The notes under the pieces are model-generated. The model was given only the letters and a program-made list of their open reading frames with translations. It was not told the origin of the DNA and made no database searches. From positions 310,001 to 374,000 of the forward strand of contig CANMBD010000001.1 of the NCBI GenBank assembly GCA_947495985.1: a stretch of 64,000 nt of DNA, written 5' to 3'. The position numbers were made by a program, and so were the translations under genes. The stretch comes from an uncultured Sphingomonadaceae bacterium. Its GTDB lineage: Bacteria; Pseudomonadota; Alphaproteobacteria; Sphingomonadales; Sphingomonadaceae. Positions 17,583-28,361 of the stretch are shown piece after piece. Positions within the stretch are counted from its first letter, which is position 1; the number at the start of each line of letters is the position of its first letter.

Positions 17583-18773
17583 ATGGCAAAAGAGAAGTTT
17601 GAACGCAATAAGCCGCATTGCAACATCGGCACCATCGGTCACGTTGACCACGGTAAAACCACGTTGACCGCAGCGATCACGAAAGTGCTTGCTGAATCTG
17701 GCGGCGGTGAAGCCGTAGACTTCGCAAATATCGACAAAGCGCCTGAAGAGCGTGAGCGCGGCATCACCATTTCAACGGCGCACGTTGAATATGAAACCGA
17801 CGCCCGTCACTATGCGCACGTCGATTGCCCGGGCCACGCTGACTATGTTAAGAACATGATCACCGGTGCGGCGCAGATGGACGGCGCTATCCTGGTTGTT
17901 AACGCAGCTGACGGCCCAATGCCACAGACTCGCGAGCACATCTTGCTTGCTCGTCAGGTTGGCGTTCCTGCCCTTGTTGTTTTCATGAACAAAGTTGACC
18001 AGGTTGACGACGAAGAGCTGCTTGAGCTCGTCGAAATGGAAATCCGTGAATTGCTTTCTTCTTACGACTTCCCAGGCGACGATATTCCAATCGTTGCTGG
18101 TTCTGCCCTTGCAGCGCTGGAAGGCCGTGACGACAATATCGGTAAAGAGAAAATTCTCGAGCTGATGAAAGCTGTTGACGAATCCATTCCTCAGCCAGAG
18201 CGTCCAGTGGACCAGGACTTCCTGATGCCAATCGAGGACGTGTTCTCAATTTCCGGTCGTGGTACGGTTGTTACCGGCCGTGTTGAAACCGGCGTCGTGA
18301 ATGTTGGTGACGAAGTTGAAATCGTGGGTATCAAAGATACTTCGAAAACAACGGTTACCGGCGTTGAAATGTTCCGTAAGTTGCTCGACAGCGGTGAAGC
18401 TGGCGACAACATCGGCGCATTGATCCGCGGCGTTGCTCGTGAAGAAGTTGAGCGTGGTCAGGTTCTTTGTAAGCCTGGTTCGATCACTCCTCACACCGAG
18501 TTCAGTGCAGAAGTCTACGTGTTGTCGAAAGACGAAGGTGGTCGTCATACGCCATTCTTCGCTAACTATCGTCCACAATTCTACTTCCGTACAACGGACG
18601 TGACCGGCGAAGTTATCCTGCCAGAAGGTACGGAAATGGTTATGCCTGGTGACAACGTGACAATTAACGTGAAGTTGATTGCACCAATCGCTATGGACTC
18701 CGGTCTTCGCTTCGCTATTCGCGAAGGTGGTCGCACCGTCGGTTCTGGGGTTGTCAGCACCGTAACAAAGTAA
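17583..18773 (+). CDS. tuf: Elongation factor Tu
   Basis: A 396-residue GTPase delivering aminoacyl-tRNA to the ribosome. G motifs [54 protein letters not shown] and NKVDQVDD are present, then domains II and III ending VVSTVTK. Only one tuf copy is visible in the window. The long 5' gap carries its own promoter-like sequence and inverted repeat, and a strong terminator follows. Confidence 0.98.
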   Translation: MAKEKFERNKPHCNIGTIGHVDHGKTTLTAAITKVLAESGGGEAVDFANIDKAPEERERGITISTAHVEYETDARHYAHVDCPGHADYVKNMITGAAQMDGAILVVNAADGPMPQTREHILLARQVGVPALVVFMNKVDQVDDEELLELVEMEIRELLSSYDFPGDDIPIVAGSALAALEGRDDNIGKEKILELMKAVDESIPQPERPVDQDFLMPIEDVFSISGRGTVVTGRVETGVVNVGDEVEIVGIKDTSKTTVTGVEMFRKLLDSGEAGDNIGALIRGVAREEVERGQVLCKPGSITPHTEFSAEVYVLSKDEGGRHTPFFANYRPQFYFRTTDVTGEVILPEGTEMVMPGDNVTINVKLIAPIAMDSGLRFAIREGGRTVGSGVVSTVTK

Positions 18774-18787
18774 TATAGGACTGCATC

Positions 18788-18822
18788 GCCGCCCGGGTCA
18801 CTGATTCGGGCGGCCAGTTTTT
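18788..18822 (+). terminator. Intrinsic terminator after tuf
   Basis: GCCGCCCG (18788-18795) and CGGGCGGC (18807-18814) form an 8-bp GC stem with an 11-nt loop, followed by CCAG and five Ts. It ends the str transcript and separates it from the S10 operon. Confidence 0.75.
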
Positions 18823-18898
18823 CGCCGCTCCGGCTTCTTTTTGAGAGAGAAAATCGGGGCGGTTTATTTTTGGCTCTTTGACATTGGTATAGGTTCTT

Positions 18899-19210
18899 AT
18901 GGAAACGCAGAATATTCGCATACGCTTGAAAGCATTCGATCATCGGGTTCTCGATCAGGCGACCGGCGATATCGCTGACACAGCTCGCCGCACCGGCGCG
19001 CTTATCCGTGGACCGATCCCAATGCCAACGCGCATCGAAAAATTCACCGTAAACCGCGGCCCGCACGTTGACAAAAAGTCACGTGAACAGTTTGAGGTCC
19101 GGACTTATAAAAGGTTGCTCGATATCGTGCAGCCTACGCCGCAAACCGTTGATGCTTTGATGAAGCTCGACCTTGCTGCAGGTGTGAATGTAGAGATTAA
19201 GCTCGCTTAA
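18899..19210 (+). CDS. rpsJ: 30S ribosomal protein S10
   Basis: A 103-residue 30S head protein that also acts as NusE in antitermination. [19 protein letters not shown] start, [35 protein letters not shown] core and C-terminal [10 protein letters not shown] agree with S10 over its full length. First gene of the S10 operon. Only a weak AGG precedes the ATG. A 214-bp gap separates it from rplC, longer than the other gaps in this operon. Confidence 0.97.
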   Translation: METQNIRIRLKAFDHRVLDQATGDIADTARRTGALIRGPIPMPTRIEKFTVNRGPHVDKKSREQFEVRTYKRLLDIVQPTPQTVDALMKLDLAAGVNVEIKLA

Positions 19211-19424
19211 TGTGAGTGACGACGTTGCTCTGAATGGAGCAGCGGTGACATGGGAAACCGCCAGTATCATGCTGGGTCATGTGTCCCCCGTCTAGTTTGA
19301 CTGGTCTTCGGATCAATCAGACGCTTTAGCCCGGACGGGGCGATATTCGAAAATTCGGGGCTTTGTATTTTGTAACACGCCCGCTGGCAATTCCGCGACC
19401 GGGCCTCTGTAAGGAGAAATGATC

Positions 19425-20276
19425 GTGCGTACTGGCGTGATCGCGAAAAAAATGGGGATGACCCGCTTGTTTCAGGAAGATGGTCGGCATGTGCCGGTAA
19501 CCGTTCTTTCCCTGGAAGAATGTCAGGTTGTTGGAGCCCGCAAACAGGATCCGGATGGCTATTTTGCTGTTCAGCTTGGTGCAGGTGCCCGTAAAGCGAA
19601 AAATGTAAACAAACCACAACGTGAAGCTTTTGCAAAAGCGGAAGTCGAGCCAAAGGCACGTGTTGCCGAATTTCGGGTTGAGAGCGAAGAAGGTTTGCTC
19701 CCCGTTGGTGCTCGGATAACGGCTGACCACTTCATTGCGGGTCAGATGGTCGATATTCAAGGTGTGACGCAGGGTAAGGGCTTTGCCGGTGCCATGAAGC
19801 GTTGGGGTTTCGGCGGTATGCGCGCAACCCACGGTGTTTCCATCTCTCACCGTGCACATGGTTCGACTGGTCAAAACCAGGATCCAGGCAAGGTCTTCAA
19901 AGGTAAGAAGATGGCCGGCCACATGGGTGCGCGTAATCGCACGCAGCAAAATCTTGAAATCGTCCGTACAGACGCCGCTCGCGGTTTGATCTTTGTACGC
20001 GGCAGCGTTCCTGGCTCCAAAGGTGGCTGGTTGCTGGTTAAAGATGCCGTGAAAGTGGCTCTTCCTGAAGGTGTTCCATTCCCGGGTGCCATGCGCCGTA
20101 ACGCGGATGAAACAGCGACCGAAGATGCGCCAGCAGGCATGATCGAAGCTGATGCGGCGATCGAAGCGCCAGCTGGTCCAACCGATGAAGAAATTGCAGC
20201 TGCCGCAGAGGCTCCCGCAGAAACGCCAGCAGAAGAGAAATCTGATGCTGCAGATGATGCAGGGAAGGAGGGCTAA
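19425..20276 (+). CDS. rplC: 50S ribosomal protein L3, with acidic C-terminal extension
   Basis: I choose the GTG at 19425 (reading [16 protein letters not shown]) over the in-frame ATG two codons upstream, because the Shine-Dalgarno AAGGAG at 19411-19416 is eight bases from GTG but only two from ATG, and alphaproteobacterial L3 begins MRTGVIAKK. That gives 283 residues. The conserved L3 core, including [20 protein letters not shown], ends near residue 220. A tail of about 60 residues of Ala, Glu, Asp and Pro follows ([14 protein letters not shown] and on), not found in E. coli L3 (209 residues). L3 helps form the peptidyl transferase centre. Confidence 0.95.
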   Translation: MRTGVIAKKMGMTRLFQEDGRHVPVTVLSLEECQVVGARKQDPDGYFAVQLGAGARKAKNVNKPQREAFAKAEVEPKARVAEFRVESEEGLLPVGARITADHFIAGQMVDIQGVTQGKGFAGAMKRWGFGGMRATHGVSISHRAHGSTGQNQDPGKVFKGKKMAGHMGARNRTQQNLEIVRTDAARGLIFVRGSVPGSKGGWLLVKDAVKVALPEGVPFPGAMRRNADETATEDAPAGMIEADAAIEAPAGPTDEEIAAAAEAPAETPAEEKSDAADDAGKEG

Positions 20277-20279
20277 GCC

Positions 20280-20906
20280 ATGAAATTGAAAGTGAAAACC
20301 CTCGACGCAAAAGCCAAAGGCGACATCGATTTGAACGATGACGTGTTCGGTCTTGAAGCGCGCGCAGACATTTTGCACCGCGTCGTCAACTGGCAACGTG
20401 AAAAAGCACGCGGCACGGCCCGTCCAACGCGTGAGCGTAGTGACATTGCCCGTACCGGTAAGAAGTTCGGCAACCAAAAGGGCGGCGGTACTGCTCGTCA
20501 TGGTGATCGCCGTGCTCCTATCTTCGTTGGTGGTGGTAAAGCCCACGGTGCGCGCAAGCGTGATTTCAACCCTTCGCTGAACAAGAAAGTTCGCGCATTG
20601 GGTTTGAAAATGGCGCTGTCTGACAAGGCAAAGAACGACAATCTGATCGTGCTTGAAAATATTGAAATGAAAGAAGCCAAAACACAGGCGCTTCTGGCCA
20701 ATATTACGAAGCTCGGTTTTGGCAAGTCAGCACTGGTCATGGATGGTGGTGATGTGAACGATGCTTTCTCTAAGGCATCCAACAACATTCCTCGCGTCAA
20801 TGTGATGTCCGCTGCTGGTGCCAATGTTTATGACATTTTGAACCATGAGACCCTGGTGCTGACACGCGCTGCGGTTGAAAAGCTGGAGGCACGCTTCAAT
20901 GGCTAA
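20280..20906 (+). CDS. rplD: 50S ribosomal protein L4
   Basis: A 208-residue exit-tunnel protein. The loop [43 protein letters not shown] matches the extended arm of L4 that lines the tunnel, where macrolide-resistance changes occur. In E. coli L4 represses the S10 operon; no E. coli-like leader is evident here. Its 3' end overlaps rplW by 8 bp. Confidence 0.97.
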   Translation: MKLKVKTLDAKAKGDIDLNDDVFGLEARADILHRVVNWQREKARGTARPTRERSDIARTGKKFGNQKGGGTARHGDRRAPIFVGGGKAHGARKRDFNPSLNKKVRALGLKMALSDKAKNDNLIVLENIEMKEAKTQALLANITKLGFGKSALVMDGGDVNDAFSKASNNIPRVNVMSAAGANVYDILNHETLVLTRAAVEKLEARFNG

Positions 20907-21207
20907 AAAAGAAGCAGTAGACATTCGTCACTATGACGTAATTGTCGGCCCACACATCACCGAGAAATCAACCTTGCTCAGCGAAAATAACGCTGTGGTT
21001 TTCAAAGTTGCGAACACCGCAACCAAGCCGCAGATCAAAGCTGCTATCGAGGCGTTGTTTGATGTCAAAGTCAAAGGCGTGAACACGATGGTGCAAAAGG
21101 GCAAGACCAAGAAGTGGAAGGGTCGTCCCTACACTCGCAACGATGTTAAAAAGGCTGTTGTCACGCTGGCTGAAGGCCAGACGATCGACATCACCACGGG
21201 AGTTTAA
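20899..21207 (+). CDS. rplW: 50S ribosomal protein L23
   Basis: From [15 protein letters not shown] (start 20899) a 102-residue protein placed at the tunnel exit, the docking site of trigger factor and SRP. Core motifs [28 protein letters not shown] and [13 protein letters not shown] fit L23. The start lies inside the last codons of rplD, so translation is coupled. Confidence 0.96.
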   Translation: MAKKEAVDIRHYDVIVGPHITEKSTLLSENNAVVFKVANTATKPQIKAAIEALFDVKVKGVNTMVQKGKTKKWKGRPYTRNDVKKAVVTLAEGQTIDITTGV

Positions 21208-21212
21208 GGGCA

Positions 21213-22049
21213 ATGGCATTAAAATCCTATAAACCGACAAGTCCCGCACGGCGTGGTCTTATCCTGGTCGACAAGAGCGGCCTTTGGAAAGGCAAGCCCG
21301 TCAAGAAACTTGTCGAAGGCAAGCGCAAAACTGGCGGCCGTAACAACAAAGGTCATGTGACTTCACGCGGTATCGCGGGTGGTCATAAGCAAAAATATCG
21401 TCTGGTGGACTTCAAGCGCCGCAAGTTCGATGTGTCGGCAACCGTTGAGCGGATCGAATATGATCCTAACCGGACGGCTTTCATTGCTTTGATCAAATAT
21501 GATGATGGCGAGCTGAGCTACATCCTGGCACCGCAACGTATGGCTGTTGGTGACACTGTCATCGCCGGTGAAAAAGTTGACGTTAAGCCTGGCAACGCGA
21601 TGAAATTGTCGCAAATGCCAATCGGTACGATCATCCACAATGTGGAAATGAAGCCAGGCAAGGGCGGTCAGATTGCTCGCTCTGCTGGTACATATGTCCA
21701 GATTGTTGGTCGTGACCGGGGCATGGTCATTGTTCGCCTGAACTCAGGTGAGCAGCGTTATATCCGCAGCGATTGCATGGGCACGGTTGGTGCGGTTTCA
21801 AACCCCGACAACTCGAACCAGAATTTCGGTAAAGCTGGGCGCACCCGCTGGAAGGGCCGTCGTCCTTTGACACGTGGTGTTGCGAAAAACCCTGTCGATC
21901 ACCCGCATGGTGGTGGTGAAGGTCGGACCTCCGGTGGTCGTCACCCAGTGACACCATGGGGCAAGCCAACCAAGGGCGCTCGTACCCGTAAGAATAAAAC
22001 GACCGACAAGATGATCATCCGGTCGCGTCACGCGAAGAAGAAGAGGTAA
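21213..22049 (+). CDS. rplB: 50S ribosomal protein L2
   Basis: A 278-residue protein essential for subunit joining. Signature segments are [38 protein letters not shown], and the highly conserved C-terminal [28 protein letters not shown] with the functional His. It is five bases after rplW and two before rpsS. Confidence 0.98.
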   Translation: MALKSYKPTSPARRGLILVDKSGLWKGKPVKKLVEGKRKTGGRNNKGHVTSRGIAGGHKQKYRLVDFKRRKFDVSATVERIEYDPNRTAFIALIKYDDGELSYILAPQRMAVGDTVIAGEKVDVKPGNAMKLSQMPIGTIIHNVEMKPGKGGQIARSAGTYVQIVGRDRGMVIVRLNSGEQRYIRSDCMGTVGAVSNPDNSNQNFGKAGRTRWKGRRPLTRGVAKNPVDHPHGGGEGRTSGGRHPVTPWGKPTKGARTRKNKTTDKMIIRSRHAKKKR

Positions 22050-22051
22050 GC

Positions 22052-22327
22052 ATGGCTCGTTCCATCAAAAAAGGTCCGTTTGTTGACCTCCATCTGCTGA
22101 AAAAAGCGCAAGACGCTCAGGAAGCTAGCAAGCGTTCGCCGATCAAGACATGGTCGCGTCGTTCTACGGTTCTCCCTGATTTTGTTGGGCTGACTTTCAA
22201 TGTTTATAACGGTCAAAAATTCATTCCGGTTTCCGTGAATGAAGACATGGTTGGCCACAAGCTTGGCGAGTTCGCTCCGACGCGTAACTATTACGGCCAT
22301 GGCGCTGACAAAAAAGGCAAGAAATAA
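22052..22327 (+). CDS. rpsS: 30S ribosomal protein S19
   Basis: A 91-residue 30S head protein. [19 protein letters not shown] start and the motif [25 protein letters not shown] match S19. The stop shares one base with the rplV start (TAATG). Confidence 0.97.
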   Translation: MARSIKKGPFVDLHLLKKAQDAQEASKRSPIKTWSRRSTVLPDFVGLTFNVYNGQKFIPVSVNEDMVGHKLGEFAPTRNYYGHGADKKGKK

Positions 22328-22710
22328 TGGGTAAGGCATCATCACCCCGCCGCGTTGGCGACAATGAAGCTTTGGCTGTTGGCAATTCCATTCGTGGTTC
22401 TGCCCAGAAGCTGAACCTTGTTGCACAGCTGATCCGCGGCAAGAAAGCGGAAGACGCTTTGAACATCCTGTCCTTCTCTAAAAAGAGCATGGCCAAAGAT
22501 GTGAGCAAGGTTCTCGCTTCCGCCATCGCCAATGCAGAAAACAACCATAATCTGGATGTTGACGCATTGATCGTTCAGGAAGCCAGCGTTGGCAAAAGCC
22601 TGACCATGAAGCGCTGGAAAGCCCGCGCACGTGGTCGTTCAGCCAAGATCATCAAGCCATTTAGCCGCGTTCGCATCGTTGTTCGCGAGCACGAAGAAGA
22701 AGAGGCGTAA
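22327..22710 (+). CDS. rplV: 50S ribosomal protein L22
   Basis: A 127-residue exit-tunnel protein with the beta-hairpin segment [25 protein letters not shown] that reaches into the tunnel. [40 protein letters not shown] is the N-terminal helical part. Coupled to rpsS by a one-base overlap. Confidence 0.97.
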   Translation: MGKASSPRRVGDNEALAVGNSIRGSAQKLNLVAQLIRGKKAEDALNILSFSKKSMAKDVSKVLASAIANAENNHNLDVDALIVQEASVGKSLTMKRWKARARGRSAKIIKPFSRVRIVVREHEEEEA

Positions 22711-22713
22711 ACC

Positions 22714-23409
22714 ATGGGTCAAAAGAGTAATCCTATCGGGCTTCGCCTGCAGATTAACCGGACTTGGGACAGCCGCTGGTATGCGGAAGGTGCTGATTAC
22801 GGCAATCTCTTGATGGAAGACATCAAGATGCGCAAATATATCCTGGAAACCGTGCCACAGGCTGCGATCTCCAAGGTTGTAATTGAGCGTCCGGCCAAGA
22901 CCTGCCGCGTTTCCATCTATGCCGCCCGTCCCGGTGTTATCATCGGTAAGAAGGGTGCGGATATTGAGAAGCTGCGCCGCAAGCTCAGCGAAATGTCTTC
23001 CAGCGATGTGTCTTTGAACATTGTTGAAATTCGCAAGCCAGAAGTTGACGCACAATTGGTAGCACAGGGCATTGGTGATCAGTTGATCCGCCGTGTGGCT
23101 TTCCGCCGGGCGATGAAGCGCGCTGTTCAGTCCGCTCTGCGTCTGGGTGCTGAAGGTATTAAAATTGTTTGTGGTGGCCGTTTGGGCGGAGCAGAAATTG
23201 CCCGCGTTGAATGGTACCGTGAAGGCCGCGTGCCGCTTCATACGCTGCGCGCCAATATCGATTATGCTGAACATGAAGCGCTTACCGCTTACGGCATTAT
23301 CGGTATCAAGGTCTGGATTTTCAAAGGCGAGATATTGGGTCACGACCCGATGGCTCAGGATCGGTTGATGGTGGAAGCGCAAACTTCCGGCGTTCGCCCC
23401 TCTCGTTGA
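22714..23409 (+). CDS. rpsC: 30S ribosomal protein S3
   Basis: A 231-residue protein of the mRNA entry channel. [24 protein letters not shown] start. The KH domain carries [17 protein letters not shown] with the GxxG loop, and the C-terminal half has [33 protein letters not shown]. Four bases after rplV. Confidence 0.98.
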   Translation: MGQKSNPIGLRLQINRTWDSRWYAEGADYGNLLMEDIKMRKYILETVPQAAISKVVIERPAKTCRVSIYAARPGVIIGKKGADIEKLRRKLSEMSSSDVSLNIVEIRKPEVDAQLVAQGIGDQLIRRVAFRRAMKRAVQSALRLGAEGIKIVCGGRLGGAEIARVEWYREGRVPLHTLRANIDYAEHEALTAYGIIGIKVWIFKGEILGHDPMAQDRLMVEAQTSGVRPSR

Positions 23410-23433
23410 TTTTTAGGGAATAGGTAAAGCATC

Positions 23434-23865
23434 ATGCTGCAACCAAAGAAAACAAAATTCCGGAAGGCTCACAAGGGCCGGATTAAAGGAAAGGCGCCAG
23501 GCGGTACGACGCTGAACTTCGGTTCTTATGGTCTGAAAGCCATGGAGCCAGAACGGGTCACCGCGCGTCAGATCGAAGCGGCTCGCCGTGCGATCACACG
23601 TCACATCAAACGGCAAGGTCGTTTGTGGATCCGCATCTTCCCCGACGTGCCGGTTTCGAAGAAGCCTGCCGAAGTGCGTCAGGGTAAAGGTAAGGGTTCG
23701 GTCGAATATTGGGCTTGCCGGGTAAAACCAGGCCGGATCATGTTTGAACTGGATGGCGTTCCTGGCCCAATTGCTGCTGTTGCTTTCGAGCGTGCGGCGA
23801 TGAAGCTCCCTATCAAGACAAAAGTTGTGGCTCGCCTTGGCGATACGTCACATTTGGAAGGTTAA
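23434..23865 (+). CDS. rplP: 50S ribosomal protein L16
   Basis: A 143-residue protein near the A-site tRNA elbow. [19 protein letters not shown] start and [28 protein letters not shown] core. The conserved Arg near residue 81 that is hydroxylated in some bacteria lies in the KGKGSVEYW neighbourhood. Ordinary length. Confidence 0.97.
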   Translation: MLQPKKTKFRKAHKGRIKGKAPGGTTLNFGSYGLKAMEPERVTARQIEAARRAITRHIKRQGRLWIRIFPDVPVSKKPAEVRQGKGKGSVEYWACRVKPGRIMFELDGVPGPIAAVAFERAAMKLPIKTKVVARLGDTSHLEG

Positions 23866-23869
23866 GGAC

Positions 23870-24082
23870 ATGAGCAAGACAGAAGATTTGCGGACCAAAA
23901 CCGACGATCAGCTTGCAGCCGATCTGGGTGAACTGAAGCGCGAGGCATTTAACCTGCGCTTTCAGTCTGCGACCAACCAGCTCGAAAAGCCAAGTCGGAT
24001 ACGCGAAGTGCGTCGCACGATTGCGAAGATTAAAACCCTGCAGAACGAGCGTGCGAAAGCCGCCGTCGCAGAAAAGGCGTAA
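23870..24082 (+). CDS. rpmC: 50S ribosomal protein L29
   Basis: From MSKTEDLRTKTDDQLAADL (start 23870, four bases after rplP) a 70-residue two-helix protein at the tunnel exit. Conserved LKREAFNLRFQSATNQLEKPSRIREVRRTIAKIKT. The upstream part of the open frame lies inside rplP and is not used. Confidence 0.95.
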   Translation: MSKTEDLRTKTDDQLAADLGELKREAFNLRFQSATNQLEKPSRIREVRRTIAKIKTLQNERAKAAVAEKA

Positions 24083-24091
24083 GGAACCGAT

Positions 24092-24403
24092 ATGCCAAAA
24101 CGTATTCTCACCGGCACGGTAGTGTCAGACAAAGGCGACAAGACCATTGTCGTCAATGTCGAACGCAAAGTGAAGCATCCGCTTTACGGCAAAATTATGC
24201 GTCGTTCGAAGAAATATCACGCGCATGATGAAAAGAACGAGATGAGCACTGGTGAAACCGTGCGCATCGAGGAAACAAAACCGATTTCCAAGTTGAAAAC
24301 TTGGAAGGTACTGGAACGGGTTGGCGCTGCTGCTGCTCCTGCAACACCGAAGGTTGCTGAAATTACTGCTGAAGACGAAGGCGAAGTCAAAGCCGAAAGC
24401 TGA
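24092..24403 (+). CDS. rpsQ: 30S ribosomal protein S17, with acidic C-terminal tail
   Basis: A 103-residue OB-fold protein binding 16S r[50 protein letters not shown] is the canonical S17 core, ending near residue 78. The remaining about 25 residues are an Ala/Glu-rich tail ([25 protein letters not shown]) absent from E. coli S17 (84 residues). Last gene of the S10 group; 61 bp to rplN. Confidence 0.96.
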   Translation: MPKRILTGTVVSDKGDKTIVVNVERKVKHPLYGKIMRRSKKYHAHDEKNEMSTGETVRIEETKPISKLKTWKVLERVGAAAAPATPKVAEITAEDEGEVKAES

Positions 24404-24464
24404 AGCTGACGAAGTTTAACTGTGCTCCGAATATTCGGGGCGGAATGAAGAAGGAAATGGATCC

Positions 24465-24833
24465 ATGATCCAGATGCAATCGAACTTGGAGGTCGCTGAT
24501 AATAGCGGAGCCAAACGCGTGCAGTGTATCAAGGTGCTGGGCGGTTCCAAGCGCCGGTTTGCTGGCGTTGGCGACATTATTGTTGTGTCGATCAAGGAAG
24601 CGGCTCCGCGCGGCAAGGTCAAAAAGGGTGACGTTCACCGGGCTGTGATCGTGCGCACGAAGAAAGATATCCGCCGCAAAGACGGTTCGGTTATCCGCTT
24701 CGACAGCAACGCCGCTGTGCTGGTCAACAATGCGCAGGAGCCTATTGGCACGCGTATCTTTGGCCCTGTGGTTCGCGAACTGCGCGCCAAGAAGCACATG
24801 AAAATCATCAGCCTTGCGCCGGAGGTACTATAA
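24465..24833 (+). CDS. rplN: 50S ribosomal protein L14
   Basis: A 122-residue subunit-interface protein. [48 protein letters not shown] start and [28 protein letters not shown] ending fit L14 throughout. First gene of the spc operon. Confidence 0.98.
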   Translation: MIQMQSNLEVADNSGAKRVQCIKVLGGSKRRFAGVGDIIVVSIKEAAPRGKVKKGDVHRAVIVRTKKDIRRKDGSVIRFDSNAAVLVNNAQEPIGTRIFGPVVRELRAKKHMKIISLAPEVL

Positions 24834-24835
24834 TC

Positions 24836-25156
24836 ATGGCCAATGCAAAGATTAAAAAAGGTGACACCGTTGTTGTTCTGTCCGGCAAGGACAAGGGCAA
24901 GTCCGGTGAAGTGACCAAGGTTATGCCAAAAGACGACAAAGTGATCGTCGCTGGTGCCAATGTTGCTGTGCGTCACCGCAAACCAACACAGGCCAACCCG
25001 CAAGGTGGTCTGGAACGCCGTGAAGCACCAATGCACATCAGCAAGGTTGCTGTGGCCGATCCTAAAGATGGCAAGCCGACACGGGTTCGCTTTGAAGAGA
25101 AAGACGGAAAGATGGTTCGTGTGGCCGTGAAATCCGGGGAGAAAGTCGATGGCTGA
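24836..25156 (+). CDS. rplX: 50S ribosomal protein L24
   Basis: A 106-residue assembly-initiator protein with a KOW motif ([28 protein letters not shown]) at the N-terminus. Its last 8 bp overlap the start of rplE, so the two are translationally coupled. Confidence 0.97.
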   Translation: MANAKIKKGDTVVVLSGKDKGKSGEVTKVMPKDDKVIVAGANVAVRHRKPTQANPQGGLERREAPMHISKVAVADPKDGKPTRVRFEEKDGKMVRVAVKSGEKVDG

Positions 25157-25727
25157 TAAATATTTGCCACGCATGCGCAAAAAATATGACGATGAGATCG
25201 TCAAAGCGATGCAGGAAAAGTTCAACTATTCCAATGTTATGGAAGTGCCAAAGATCACCAAGATCACACTGAACATGGGCGTTGGTGAAGGCAGCCAGGA
25301 CAAGAAGAAAGCCACGACAGCAGCAGCTGAAATGGAACTGATTGCTGGTCAGAAGCCCGTCATTACCAAAGCAAAGACGTCAATCGCGACGTTCAAGCTG
25401 CGTGAAGGCATGCCGATTGGTTGTAAAGTAACATTGCGCCGTGAGCGGATGTACGAATTTCTCGATCGTCTGATTACTGTGGCTATGCCGCGTATTCGTG
25501 ACTTTCGTGGTCTGAATCCAAAAAGTTTTGATGGTCGTGGCAACTTCGCGATGGGCATTAAAGAGCAGATTATTTTTCCTGAGATTGCCTATGACGACAT
25601 CGATGTGGTGCGCGGCATGGACATTATCGTGACGACAAGCGCGAAAACGAATGACGAAGCTCGCGAGCTTCTGAAACTGTTCGGTTTCCCGTTCCCGCAG
25701 GAAGAAGAAGAGCAAGCAGCGGCATAA
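25149..25727 (+). CDS. rplE: 50S ribosomal protein L5
   Basis: A 192-residue 5S rRNA-binding protein. [18 protein letters not shown] start. [39 protein letters not shown] and [26 protein letters not shown] are typical. The C-terminus adds a short EEEEQAAA tail, about 13 residues beyond the E. coli protein. Confidence 0.97.
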   Translation: MADKYLPRMRKKYDDEIVKAMQEKFNYSNVMEVPKITKITLNMGVGEGSQDKKKATTAAAEMELIAGQKPVITKAKTSIATFKLREGMPIGCKVTLRRERMYEFLDRLITVAMPRIRDFRGLNPKSFDGRGNFAMGIKEQIIFPEIAYDDIDVVRGMDIIVTTSAKTNDEARELLKLFGFPFPQEEEEQAAA

Positions 25728-25795
25728 TCCGCGAGAGACAATTTTTTAAGTTTCCGGTTTTCGGAGACACGCAAGAAAGGAAGAGAACTTAAGTC

Positions 25796-26101
25796 ATGGC
25801 GAAACTGAGTTCCATTAATAAAAACGAACGTCGCAAGAAGCTGGTGAAGAAATATGCCGGCCGTTATGCGAAGTTGAAGGCGATGGCCAACGATCAGTCT
25901 CTTGACGAGACCGAGCGTCTGATGGCGCGTCTTAAAATGGCGGAAATCCCGCGCAACGGTAATCCAACCCGCGTGCGTAACCGCTGCGAAACCACAGGGC
26001 GTCCGCGCGGCTATTACCGCAAGTTCCGTCTCTGCCGCATTGAGCTGCGTGATATGGCCAACAAAGGCCTTATCCCCGGCGTAACGAAATCCAGCTGGTA
26101 A
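25796..26101 (+). CDS. rpsN: 30S ribosomal protein S14 (long, zinc-free form)
   Basis: A 101-residue S14 of the long type. [41 protein letters not shown] is the conserved C-terminal half; the CxxC zinc ribbons of the short form are absent. AAGGAAG lies upstream of the ATG. Confidence 0.97.
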   Translation: MAKLSSINKNERRKKLVKKYAGRYAKLKAMANDQSLDETERLMARLKMAEIPRNGNPTRVRNRCETTGRPRGYYRKFRLCRIELRDMANKGLIPGVTKSSW

Positions 26102-26113
26102 AGGGAAGATAAT

Positions 26114-26509
26114 ATGGCTTTTACCGATCCCTTGGGTGATATGCTCACCCGCATCCGTAACGGACAGCAAGCACGTAAGGACAGTGTGGTTTCACCTGCT
26201 TCCAAATTGCGCGGCGCTGTTCTCGAAGTTCTGCAGCGTGAAGGTTATATTCGTGGCTACAGCGAAGAAGAGGTGAACAAGCACCCCGGTCTTCGTATTG
26301 AACTGAAATATTTTGAAGGTGAGCCGGCTATCCGCCACGTGGCCCGCGTTTCAAAGCCTGGTCGTCGTATCTACAGCGGTTCTCAGGAACTGCCTTCAGT
26401 ACGTAATGGCCTGGGCATTACAATCGTTTCGACGCCAAAAGGTGTTTTGTCTGACGCGGAAGCGCGCCAGCAGAATGTCGGCGGCGAAGTACTCGCAGAG
26501 GTGTTCTAA
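26114..26509 (+). CDS. rpsH: 30S ribosomal protein S8
   Basis: A 131-residue central-domain protein. [22 protein letters not shown] start and [25 protein letters not shown] ending match S8, which in E. coli also represses the spc mRNA. It shares one base with rplF (TAATG). Confidence 0.97.
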   Translation: MAFTDPLGDMLTRIRNGQQARKDSVVSPASKLRGAVLEVLQREGYIRGYSEEEVNKHPGLRIELKYFEGEPAIRHVARVSKPGRRIYSGSQELPSVRNGLGITIVSTPKGVLSDAEARQQNVGGEVLAEVF

Positions 26510-27042
26510 TGTCTCGTATCGGCAAAAAAGCAGTAAGCATTCCTGACGGCGTTACCGCCACGATGGAAGACGGTCTGGTCAAGATCAAAGGACCCAAGGG
26601 TGAACTTTCAACCCCGATGGTTGATGATCTGAGCTATGAGCTGAGCGATGGCGGTTTGTTGGTCACACCAGCAAACAAAACCACGCGCGCACGCTCTTAC
26701 TGGGGTATGCAACGGACTCTGGTTCAGAACCTTGTCGATGGTGTGACCGAAGGCTTCACCAAAGTGCTTGAAATTAGCGGAGTTGGTTACCGTGCGGCGG
26801 TCAAGGGCAAGACCCTGAACCTGCAGCTTGGTTTCAGCCACGATGTCGATTTTGACATTCCAGAAGGCATCACCATCAAGACACCGGATCAGACCACGGT
26901 CGAAATTTCGGGTATTGATAAACAGCAGGTTGGTCAGGTTGCCGCAGAAATTCGGCGCTGGCGTAAACCGGAGCCTTACAAAGGCAAGGGCATTAAATAT
27001 CGCGGCGAATATGTTTTCCGCAAAGAAGGGAAGAAGAAATAA
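26509..27042 (+). CDS. rplF: 50S ribosomal protein L6
   Basis: A 177-residue protein near the factor-binding site. [15 protein letters not shown] start and the conserved [25 protein letters not shown]-terminus. Overlaps rpsH by one base and is three bases before rplR. Confidence 0.98.
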   Translation: MSRIGKKAVSIPDGVTATMEDGLVKIKGPKGELSTPMVDDLSYELSDGGLLVTPANKTTRARSYWGMQRTLVQNLVDGVTEGFTKVLEISGVGYRAAVKGKTLNLQLGFSHDVDFDIPEGITIKTPDQTTVEISGIDKQQVGQVAAEIRRWRKPEPYKGKGIKYRGEYVFRKEGKKK

Positions 27043-27045
27043 GCC

Positions 27046-27399
27046 ATGGCTAATATTTCTCTATTCAAACGGCGTCAGCAACGCGTTCGCACCAAATTGC
27101 GGAAGCGCGGGCTCACAAAACCTCGTTTGTCTGTGCACCGCACAGGTCGTCATATCTATGCGCAAGTCATTGATGATTCAGAAGGCAAGACGGTTGCCGC
27201 TGCTTCGACAATCGACAAGGCGTCCAAAGTAAAAACGGGTGCCGATAGCGCCGCCGCCGCCGATGTTGGCAAGCGCGTTGCAGCAGCAGCGAAAAAAGCA
27301 GGCGTAACCGAAGTAATTTTTGACCGTGGCGGTTTTCTGTATCACGGACGTGTGAAGGCCTTGGCCGACGCTGCACGTGAAGGCGGATTGGAGTTTTAA
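27046..27399 (+). CDS. rplR: 50S ribosomal protein L18
   Basis: A 117-residue 5S rRNA-binding protein. [48 protein letters not shown] and [26 protein letters not shown] match L18 over its whole length. Two bases before rpsE. Confidence 0.97.
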   Translation: MANISLFKRRQQRVRTKLRKRGLTKPRLSVHRTGRHIYAQVIDDSEGKTVAAASTIDKASKVKTGADSAAAADVGKRVAAAAKKAGVTEVIFDRGGFLYHGRVKALADAAREGGLEF

Positions 27400-27401
27400 G
27401 C

Positions 27402-28130
27402 ATGGCTGAAGAAACAAAGAACGAAGGCTCAGAAGCGCCGGAATCAGCTGCACCAGCTGAGGCTGCTCCTGCCGAGCAAAAACAAGAGCGTCAAGGTCGC
27501 GGTGGAAACCGTGGCGGACGTGACGGTGGACGCGGTGGTCGTGATGGCGGACGCGGTCGTGGCCGTGGTCGTGGTGGCCGGGATCAGGATCAGGGCGAAG
27601 AACTGATCGAGAAACTGGTTCACATCAACCGTGTTTCCAAAACCGTAAAAGGCGGTAAGCGCTTTGGTTTTGCGGCATTGGTTGTGGTTGGCGACGGCAA
27701 AGGCCGTGCCGGTTTTGGTAAAGGTAAAGCACGCGAAGTGCCTGAAGCAATTACCAAAGCAACAGCCGCTGCGAAGAAGAAAATGGTTCGCGTTCCATTG
27801 CGGGAAGGTCGTACACTTCACCATGACGGCAAAGGCCAGTTTGGTGCAGGCAACGTGACCTTGCGTTCGGCGCCTCCAGGTACCGGTATTATTGCTGGTG
27901 GTCCTATGCGTGCGGTTTTCGAAAGTCTTGGTGTTGCTGACGTGGTGACCAAGTCTAACGGAACATCTAACCCTTATAACATGATCCGGGCAACCTTCGT
28001 GGCGCTTGGTGAACAGACCAGCCCCAAGGCTGTATCCCAGCGGCGCGGCAAGAAAGTTGCCGATCTGCTTGGCCGCGGCGGCGCTTCTGAAGCTGAGGCT
28101 GAGGCCGAAGCTGCAGCAGTTACGGAGTAA
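27402..28130 (+). CDS. rpsE: 30S ribosomal protein S5 with an RGG-rich N-terminal extension
   Basis: A 242-residue protein; E. coli S5 has 167. The conserved S5 body begins near residue 66 ([33 protein letters not shown]), contains the two-domain core, and ends near residue 225. Before it lies an acidic Ala/Glu segment (about 1-28) and then a run of RGG/GRGR repeats (about 31-60). After it comes an [13 protein letters not shown] tail. RGG runs in other proteins bind RNA. S5 itself lines the mRNA entry tunnel and guards decoding accuracy. Frame, spacing and codon use are those of the operon, so the extension appears genuine. Confidence 0.96.
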   Translation: MAEETKNEGSEAPESAAPAEAAPAEQKQERQGRGGNRGGRDGGRGGRDGGRGRGRGRGGRDQDQGEELIEKLVHINRVSKTVKGGKRFGFAALVVVGDGKGRAGFGKGKAREVPEAITKATAAAKKKMVRVPLREGRTLHHDGKGQFGAGNVTLRSAPPGTGIIAGGPMRAVFESLGVADVVTKSNGTSNPYNMIRATFVALGEQTSPKAVSQRRGKKVADLLGRGGASEAEAEAEAAAVTE

Positions 28131-28136
28131 GGCATA

Positions 28137-28316
28137 ATGGCTAAAGTAAAAATCAAGCAGATCGGTTCGCCAATCCGTCGTCCGGAAGAACAGCGCAAGA
28201 CGCTGATCGGCCTGGGCCTCAATAAAATGCACCGTGTTTCCGAACTGGAAGACACACCGGAAGTGCGCGGCATGATCCGCAAGGTGCACCATCTTGTAGA
28301 GGTTGTTGAAGGGTAA
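28137..28316 (+). CDS. rpmD: 50S ribosomal protein L30
   Basis: A 59-residue protein that is easily missed because of its size. It begins [19 protein letters not shown], continues [19 protein letters not shown] and ends [14 protein letters not shown], matching L30 along its full length. Six bases after rpsE and 45 bp before rplO. Confidence 0.95.
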   Translation: MAKVKIKQIGSPIRRPEEQRKTLIGLGLNKMHRVSELEDTPEVRGMIRKVHHLVEVVEG

Positions 28317-28361
28317 AACCTGACACGACCGTGCGAATAAAAGCGAAAGCGAGTACACGAC

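Noticed and set aside
19326..20546. 406-codon minus-strand frame opposite rplC and rplD
   Set aside because: Shadow of strongly biased plus-strand genes; no signal, motif or ribosome site.
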